NCBI GenBank assembly: GCA_949282305.1
Contig: CASDPB010000126.1
Coordinates: 1-64,000 of the forward strand
Reading direction: 5' to 3'
Length of the DNA: 64,000 bases
Origin: an uncultured Lentisphaeria bacterium
GTDB taxonomy: Bacteria > Verrucomicrobiota > Lentisphaeria > Victivallales > UBA1829
Shown: positions 59,601 through 64,000 of the stretch, piece by piece
How positions within the stretch are numbered: the first letter of the stretch is position 1
Layout: every line of letters starts with the position of its first letter
Made by a program: the position numbers and the translations under genes
The notes under the pieces: generated by a model
The model's database searches: none
What the model was told of the DNA's origin: nothing
What the model saw: only the letters and a program-made list of their open reading frames with translations

Positions 59601-59756
59601 AGTGAAGACAGCGCGCGGCTCCGTTTCCACGGGACAGGCGTGAAAAATCTCCGCATTCACTGGAAACACGGCAGAAAAGAGACCCGTCTTCTTGACCTGC
59701 ACCATGCCGGCACCGTGCTTGAGATGGAACTCACAGCCTCCGAGGAAGATCGTTGA
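56655..59756 (+). CDS. Large protein of unknown function, possibly a carbohydrate enzyme
   Basis: This 1033-residue protein has no signal peptide. I do not recognise the family. The middle (about 380-660) may be a TIM barrel: it has acidic residues on strand ends such as VEAATDFDDG and GADFIRTETMV. The part near 730-800 resembles the glutamine-amidotransferase-like domain of GH42 enzymes (YEKLCSFVENGGTLFTGLP). The N-terminal region is rich in beta-strand and aromatics. ATG 56655 follows GAAAGGA. It is followed, tail to tail after six bases, by an AraC gene. Glycan use is an inference from context. Confidence 0.5.
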   Translation: MKLDFRIDWGYQYLYSRCHYHPVYLWDGRLDCDGGRIEETYQLDYPVIWYGPGHCAHETKLAEPKWKNRTRRGLSGVRFVADADENATFRLTTLSGTFDFSAKEILENGRIVFPVGPKYLGCHVIVTRTNYLWFRPAPKDGQQVWEADDLPLPVHDWARMRTAWLAPGETLEFEAEIPERKADFVENILHIVGMAAPGYTPEKEKQIHDTFPMTLFCDGGEVAQFAHYFREHDDFMQMLEDVWVCFQAAPGRHTFGIRNGNPQFYLLFSRLILQQSTHNHLDFSLPPWALVNEPLTGRIFAVCPDEVTIRWQGGSADCVLQPGWNDFEFTLSRPGVNVAVEAGNSSGVIPAVYALADETPRVTVGYDMTVVPHDGNGFMDWLLDYTWRTRLGNLVVFRAFLRKDPHSSEAVSVDPALMARWGEFCRKHHIAVEAATDFDDGALVRAAGDALHSVGRHEWPGAVYAFDPKEPWSSGDMKEAMEHYLKYLKIEIDRAHKAAPRAAFGDASGGHRYCYLAGADFIRTETMVPHTQHLCSQARPAAESLGSGEWGVHIAIQHAVQPYFETHLGMYFLSLFQPWMMGASMIYEEDCLFQLFKEERQSWDDALTKGKRDMTRDFYRFVRTHPRTGKNKRNIAFLEGRYAAPFNGFICDVEQTPEYSVWGLFGNPDSAWGHGQPEKCRQLLDVLMPGANTHPLRQRYDRRRFFFSGTPYGDFDEVPAEAESGYFHQYELLLNLGWNTMIAEDYEKLCSFVENGGTLFTGLPQFSTHTKRDFLHDWKDLALWNGGDLSELCGVRVAGPGGEYSGQWNAAGHEAFPEPELSALPSRSVDEDGPCRLAEVELAGAEIVAWDAANGKPLVVRHQLGKGQVYLLTAWAYPGHERLQKVSASWIAKLAAEHRGTVYADDPSGEVFWTRWEEENGCSRLMLLNTDWTKSNAKTVGIHTPGYFFRTQVQERVPLLLTLLPFAALEPDFEVHTEILSVSEDSARLRFHGTGVKNLRIHWKHGRKETRLLDLHHAGTVLEMELTASEEDR

Positions 59757-59762
59757 CGGGAT

Positions 59763-60623
59763 TCATGACTCCGGTCCGGCGTTCCTGCCCTGTTTGAGCT
59801 GGCGGAACCGGACCGGAGAACAGCCCACGTGCCGTTTGAAGAGACGGGAGAATGCGGCTGTGCTTTCCGCCCCCTGCCGCCACGCGATTTCTTCGATGGA
59901 GTAGTCCGTGTGAATCAGGAGATCCGTTGCGCGCACGATCCGGCGGTTGTTGCAGTATTGAATCAGGGAGATTCCGAATTTTTCGCTGAACAGGTTGGAA
60001 AGATAGGTCGGATTCAGATGGACGAGCGCCGCAAGCTGTTTCAGAGTCAGTTCGCGGTCCAGATTTTTTTCAATGTAGTTCAGAAGTTTGACAAGGCGCA
60101 GATTGCCCCCGTCCGGATTTTTTGCATTGGAAAGAATGTTTTCGTAAAAAGGTTTCAGCAGAAGATGCAGCGCCGACTGCGCCTCGAATTCAGCAAGCGG
60201 GGGAACATGATACTGCTTTTCGCAGTATGAGACGGGATACCACTTCGTGAGATGTTCAAAGAGAATGCAGTATTCCTTCACGTCCGGCACCGGAAGCTCG
60301 CTGACCGTGTCTGCGATGTTGAACAGATCAACCTCGGAATCCGCCATGAACACATTGAAATGCGTCCAGTATTTCACAAGCCGTTCCGGACAGGAGACCT
60401 CCACCGGCGCATAGGGCGGGATCAGGAAGAGAAATCCGGGGCGCAGGTGATACTGCTTCCCTGAATACATCATGTAACCTTCTCCGGCAAGCGGGAAATA
60501 GAGGCGCGTGAACGGAATGATCAGACGCATCGGATTGAAGTTTCTGGTTTGCCAGAAGCTGTCCAGTTCCTGTTTCCGCGCAACTTCCATTACGACTTTC
60601 GCTTTTCTGATAATGTCGATCAT
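59763..60623 (-). CDS. AraC-family regulator
   Basis: This 286-residue protein has a cupin-type sensor domain (residues about 30-150, GYMMYSGKQYHLRPGFLF) and the HTH pair (LKQLAALVHLNPTYLSNLFSE, then SIEEIAWRQGAESTAAFSRLF). Its stop is six bases from the stop of the 1033-residue gene. It is divergent from the 270-residue gene at 60766. The inverted repeat at 60665-60703 is the probable operator/promoter region. The ligand is unknown. Confidence 0.88.
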   Translation of the reverse strand: MIDIIRKAKVVMEVARKQELDSFWQTRNFNPMRLIIPFTRLYFPLAGEGYMMYSGKQYHLRPGFLFLIPPYAPVEVSCPERLVKYWTHFNVFMADSEVDLFNIADTVSELPVPDVKEYCILFEHLTKWYPVSYCEKQYHVPPLAEFEAQSALHLLLKPFYENILSNAKNPDGGNLRLVKLLNYIEKNLDRELTLKQLAALVHLNPTYLSNLFSEKFGISLIQYCNNRRIVRATDLLIHTDYSIEEIAWRQGAESTAAFSRLFKRHVGCSPVRFRQLKQGRNAGPES

Positions 60624-60664
60624 CTTTTTTTGCAGAATCTGTAGAATATGCCTGTTTTTCTAGC

Positions 60665-60703
60665 TTTTGACATCAAAATATCTGAAATATGGTATTGTCA
60701 AAA
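60665..60703. promoter_or_regulatory. Divergent promoter with an 8-base inverted repeat
   Basis: TTTTGACA (60665-60672) and TGTCAAAA (60696-60703) form a perfect inverted repeat. Each arm holds a consensus -35 (TTGACA). On the plus strand TGGTAT (60690-60695) lies 17 bases on. On the minus strand TATTTT lies 15 bases on. The two promoters overlap, so they would compete for polymerase. Confidence 0.55.
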
Positions 60704-60765
60704 CAATAATATCATTTATAATTAAAAATGCAAAGGTCAGTTTTTCAAAATAAGGATTTTTTTCA

Positions 60766-61578
60766 ATGGCGACACTTCGTGACAGGCTATGGCTCTGGGG
60801 ACAGTCCCCGGGATCGCATCACAGAGAGAGCAACAACCGCTACCGTCTTCCGGGAGTCAACCGCATGACTCCGGCGGAGGGGTGCGAATTCTTCGGAATT
60901 CCGAACTGCTGCCGCGTGGTGATGGAAAATCTTCCCCCGCCGCCTTTTGACCCGGAGTCTGAAGCTCTGAAACACCTGAAGCAGGTGGTGTGGTCCGTGG
61001 TCGGTTCCGGCGGTTCATCGCGGACCGACGCAAAGCTCGGCGATCTGGAGGAGGTTCTTGACCAGGCGCGGAAATATCCGAATGTGACGGGCGGAGTGCT
61101 GGATGATTTTCTCAATGCGCGCCGCAGGGAGCTTTTCTCCCCGGCGGATGTCGCTCTTTTCCGGGAGCGGCTGCACCATGAGACCGGGCGGCGTCTTGAT
61201 CTCTGGGTCGTGCTTTATGCGCATGAGATATCGCCGGAAGTCAGGCCGTATCTTGAGGAATGCGATGTGGTGACGTTCTGGACATGGCGCGGAAAAAACC
61301 TGGAGCGTCTGGAGGAGAATCTTGACACGGTCATTGCAATGACGCCGGGGAAAAGGCGTCTTGCCGGATGTTACATGTGGAATTACGGAGAGTCAAAGCC
61401 GCTGACGCCGGAACAGATGAAGCATCAATGCGAAGTCTATCTGAGGTATGTCATGGACGGAAAGATCGAAGGCATCATCTTCTGTTCCAACTGCATCGCG
61501 GATCTCGGAATTCCGGAAGTGGAGTGGACGCGCCGCTGGATCGCGGAACATGCGGATCAGGTCGTCCCGGAAAAATAA
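60766..61578 (+). CDS. Conserved-looking 270-residue protein of unknown function
   Basis: I do not recognise this family. The protein is cytosolic (no signal), with alternating strand and helix segments such as LDLWVVLYAHEIS, VTFWTWRGKNLE, LAGCYMWNYGES and IEGIIFCSNCIADLG, which suggests a partial TIM barrel. The conserved-looking Trp, Tyr, Asp and Glu residues on strand ends would suit a carbohydrate-binding pocket. The gene is divergent from AraC and 47 bases upstream of the LamG gene. An operon with it is possible. Confidence 0.5.
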   Translation: MATLRDRLWLWGQSPGSHHRESNNRYRLPGVNRMTPAEGCEFFGIPNCCRVVMENLPPPPFDPESEALKHLKQVVWSVVGSGGSSRTDAKLGDLEEVLDQARKYPNVTGGVLDDFLNARRRELFSPADVALFRERLHHETGRRLDLWVVLYAHEISPEVRPYLEECDVVTFWTWRGKNLERLEENLDTVIAMTPGKRRLAGCYMWNYGESKPLTPEQMKHQCEVYLRYVMDGKIEGIIFCSNCIADLGIPEVEWTRRWIAEHADQVVPEK

Positions 61579-61625
61579 TCATAATTTTTTATTACGGTAA
61601 TCAAACACTAAAAGAGGAGTAAGAA

Positions 61626-62756
61626 ATGAAAAGACAGAGTAAAAAAAATTTCCTTGTCGCCACCATGCTTTTCGGCATACTGCCGCTGTTTGCCGATGCT
61701 CTGCAGAATGAACTGAAATTTTATCTTTCATGTGATGATATGCAAACACCGGTGGATGGCTGTAAGATTTTAAATTCCATTCGTTTGCGTCCAGGAAAAT
61801 ATGGGCAGAGCTTTTTAATTGAGCGCCGCACTTGTAATTTTGCGGATCCTAAAGAGATGGTGCTTGGAGAAGGGGTAACCATGAAGGGGAAGGACAATAT
61901 CTTGGAGTTGCCTGCCAACGGTTTTGTTGCATTGCCGTTTCCGCAAATCAGACCATCCAGTGAAAACTGCCTTTCATTTATCTATGCCGGAAGTGGAAAA
62001 ATAACGGTAACTCTTGATTCCGATGCGGGGAGTGTCACTGTTGCAGAACTGAATGCTACGGTAAATCCGCAACGGGCAAGTATTGCAGTGGTTCCCAAAT
62101 CAGATAGTGTTACATTGAAAATCAGATCAGAACAGGCAATTACATTAAGTCAGCTGATGTTTGACAAGGGAATTTCCTTTGCCAATACTTATCATGCGCC
62201 GGGAAAGATGCGCAACGTTGATTGGATTGTTTTACCGCCGACTCTTTTTGATAGAACTTCAGGGGCATTTGTCTGCTGGGTAAAAGCCCCATGGCTCAAA
62301 AAAGACTCTAAAGTTTCAAAAATTGGTTTGCTGAGTGTTCGTTGGGCTGAGAAGGCAAAAGGCAAATTCGGAACAAACTATTTGAAATGGATTTCTGTCT
62401 GGGATGGATGCTTTTTTGATGCGAATCAAGGTAAGGACAGTACCGTTACACTTGGATTTGGACTCAAGGATATTGAACAGGAACCTTCAGATGGCTGGTA
62501 TCACTTTGTTTTTAATTGGAAGTATGCTGATGGAACAATGAACACGGAGATTATTGTTAATGGGAAATACTCCAGCAAGAAAGCATCGTCTTATGCAATT
62601 AATCCGGAGCCGATTGATTTTATCATCGGCTATGCAGCCAGTTATTATCTTAATGGGCAGATTGATGACATTGCATTGTTCAAACGTCCTTTGTCCATGG
62701 ACGAGGCACAAAAGATTTTTTCTGCCGGAAAACCTTTGCCGGAAGCAATTCAATGA
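61626..62756 (+). CDS. Exported LamG/concanavalin-like protein
   Basis: This 376-residue protein has a signal peptide (NFLVATMLFGILPLF, cleavage near ADA). The C-terminal part (about 180-370) is a LamG-type jelly roll: GAFVCWVKAPWL, DGWYHFVFNWKYADG and LNGQIDDIALFKRPLSMDEA. Such domains bind glycans or mediate cell-surface contacts, and no catalytic motif is seen. The ribosome site AGAGGAG is strong. Codons here are richer in A and T (AAA, AAT, TTA) than in genes to the left. Confidence 0.7.
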   Translation: MKRQSKKNFLVATMLFGILPLFADALQNELKFYLSCDDMQTPVDGCKILNSIRLRPGKYGQSFLIERRTCNFADPKEMVLGEGVTMKGKDNILELPANGFVALPFPQIRPSSENCLSFIYAGSGKITVTLDSDAGSVTVAELNATVNPQRASIAVVPKSDSVTLKIRSEQAITLSQLMFDKGISFANTYHAPGKMRNVDWIVLPPTLFDRTSGAFVCWVKAPWLKKDSKVSKIGLLSVRWAEKAKGKFGTNYLKWISVWDGCFFDANQGKDSTVTLGFGLKDIEQEPSDGWYHFVFNWKYADGTMNTEIIVNGKYSSKKASSYAINPEPIDFIIGYAASYYLNGQIDDIALFKRPLSMDEAQKIFSAGKPLPEAIQ

Positions 62757-62878
62757 ACACCCCTCGATGCAGAGCATACGGGGTGTCAGGAGACTTCTCC
62801 TGCGGCGACCGACTTGCGCAGTTGGCTTGCCGCAGGAGAAAGTCCTGCGATTCTCTTTTTGCGATGTGAAGCATCGCA
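62757..62878 (+). repeat. Array of three stem-loops between the LamG and DUF4838 genes
   Basis: Stem 1: ACACCCC (62757-62763) with GGGGTGT (62780-62786), and an inner ATGC/GCAT. Stem 2: TTCTCCTGCGGC (62795-62806) with GCCGCAGGAGAA (62829-62840), a perfect 12-base-pair core, with weaker pairing beyond it. Stem 3: TGCGATG (62860-62866) with CATCGCA (62872-62878). They fill the gap after the LamG stop. A T-run after stem 3 (62891-62896) is a few bases off. They may be a repeat-type element, a terminator or a processing site. Confidence 0.6.
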
Positions 62879-62913
62879 GTATTAAACCAATTTTTTAATA
62901 AAAGAGGGAATGC

Positions 62914-64000
62914 ATGAAAAAGATATTTCTTATTTTGTCGGTTTTAGCGGGAACATTGACAATTTATGGGAAGACGCTTGAAATCGTCAAGGACGGCAGA
63001 AGTGATTATTGTATTGTGGTGAATCGAAAAGGTCCGCCTTGTATATTGAATGCGGCCCATGACCTTCAGGAATACATCAGAAAGGCAACCGGTGCTTGTC
63101 TGCCGATTACCGGGGAACAGAATGGAAGACCCGCTTTTATGCTTGGTTTTTTACCTGTGGATAAGCCGGAAAGTTTTGTTGTCAGAACTATGGGGAATGA
63201 TATTTATATTTCCGGTTATGATACAGAAGGAGCAATCTTTGAACCGCATTTAGCAGAAGGAGCACATGTCGGCACTTGGTACGGAGTCTGTGATTTTTTA
63301 GAGAAACAGCTTGGTGTTCGATGGTTTATGCCGGGAGAATTGGGGGAGTATGTGCCGAAACGGGACAAATGGTCTATAGAGGAACTCAATTATTCTGAGT
63401 CTCCTCGTATGGAATTGCGTATCATGCAATATGTAATTCCATATCCAATTGGCAATACAGCCGAAAAAAATATCCGGGAAGGACAGTTGTGGTTACGCCG
63501 AAATCGTCATGGTAATGTTGAACCATGGTGTGGGTGGCATAGTTGGCGCCATGATTTTCCTGCGGGGAAATACTTTGCAGAACATCCGGACTGGTTTGCA
63601 CTGGTTAAAGGTCGCCGTTGCAATGATGATCCAGGCGGTTATGGCGTAAAAATGTGTACAACAAACCCAAAAGCACTTGATCAATATGCAAAGAATCTGA
63701 TTGACTCGCGCAAAGGCTGGAAACATCCATGGATGTTAAGTCTTACCCCGAATGACAGCGGTAATTTTTGCGAATGTGCAAATTGCATCTCGCTTGATGA
63801 CGGATTGCGTCCTGATGGTTCCAGAATCATGACAACCAGAATTATGACATATGCCAATGAAGTTGCCCATAGAGTCAAGCAGGAGTTGCCTGGACAGAAA
63901 TTTGGCATCAATGCTTATGCTTTCTATTATGAGGCTGTAAGCGGAATCAGGCTTGATCCTTCCATTACGGTGATGGAAGTTCTGAATGATACCGGTATCG
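62914..64000 (+). CDS. DUF4838-domain exported protein, 5' part
   Basis: The frame is open from ATG 62914 to the window end (about 362 residues). It starts with a signal peptide (KKIFLILSVLAGTLTIYG). A GH20/alpha-glucuronidase-like N-terminal domain follows (AAHDLQEYIRKATGACLPIT, LEKQLGVRWFMPGELGEYVP). The DUF4838 region follows, with LTPNDSGNFCECANC. DUF4838 proteins are linked to glycan breakdown. AGAGGG lies upstream. The gene continues beyond the window and the AT-rich codon use matches the LamG gene. Confidence 0.82.
   Translation, partial: MKKIFLILSVLAGTLTIYGKTLEIVKDGRSDYCIVVNRKGPPCILNAAHDLQEYIRKATGACLPITGEQNGRPAFMLGFLPVDKPESFVVRTMGNDIYISGYDTEGAIFEPHLAEGAHVGTWYGVCDFLEKQLGVRWFMPGELGEYVPKRDKWSIEELNYSESPRMELRIMQYVIPYPIGNTAEKNIREGQLWLRRNRHGNVEPWCGWHSWRHDFPAGKYFAEHPDWFALVKGRRCNDDPGGYGVKMCTTNPKALDQYAKNLIDSRKGWKHPWMLSLTPNDSGNFCECANCISLDDGLRPDGSRIMTTRIMTYANEVAHRVKQELPGQKFGINAYAFYYEAVSGIRLDPSITVMEVLNDTGI

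Overview
The window looks like the chromosome of a Gram-negative, carbohydrate-degrading bacterium of the Lentisphaerota / Victivallis type. That placement is an inference from four things. There is an H-x9-DG prepilin with a FTLIELL N-terminus beside a heparinase-like gene. There are many scattered glycoside-hydrolase genes with AraC or GntR regulators. An LPS-type kinase and sigma-54 point to a Gram-negative cell. DUF4838 and LamG proteins sit at the right edge. No tRNA, rRNA, CRISPR array, complete insertion sequence or prophage was seen.

Layout. 0-5 kb: the stub of a GH1 glycosidase behind a perfect sigma-70 promoter, a GntR/LacI-type regulator, then a prepilin and heparinase pair. 5-7 kb: a PHP phosphatase and a TPP-riboswitch-controlled Thi4 thiazole synthase. 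7-12 kb: a GT2/GT-C fusion, cardiolipin synthase and two small exported proteins. 12-16.3 kb: thiL, tsaE, a degenerate SDR and uvrB. 16.4-20.6 kb: a DnaJ-like protein, an isolated set of Tad/Flp pilus subunits (TadG-like, TadE-like, two Flp-type pilins) and panD. 20.8-27.2 kb: an EEP hydrolase, an LPS-type kinase, a hybrid histidine kinase that has lost its catalytic residues and is translationally coupled to a zinc-ribbon Ser/Thr kinase, and a YycJ-type hydrolase. 27.3-36 kb: rpoN, a GT-C membrane protein, a D-lactate-dehydrogenase-type gene, mutS and a GT2. 36-42.6 kb: the classic thrS-infC-rpmI-rplT-pheS-pheT block, with infC starting at AUU. 42.7-49.4 kb: a PHP protein, an old-yellow-enzyme oxidoreductase, a split chromate transporter, maf, a polyprenyl synthase and citrate synthase. 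49.6-64 kb: the carbohydrate region, holding a GH2 beta-galactosidase with a divergent AraC, GH78, an AraC remnant, carbonic anhydrase, a 1033-residue unknown protein, another AraC, a 270-residue unknown protein, and an AT-richer tail with a LamG protein, a run of three hairpins and the 5' part of a DUF4838 gene.

How the genes work together. The housekeeping blocks are standard. Glycan use is organised as small regulator-enzyme pairs, with inverted repeats in two divergent control regions (52865-52909 and 60665-60703). Thiamine supply appears to be feedback controlled through the riboswitch. The parts most worth a second look are the pseudo-hybrid kinase with its Ser/Thr kinase, the isolated pilus subunits, the histidine-type Thi4, and the unknown large protein in the glycan region. 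Several start codons were set from Shine-Dalgarno spacing, and this is stated in the entries.
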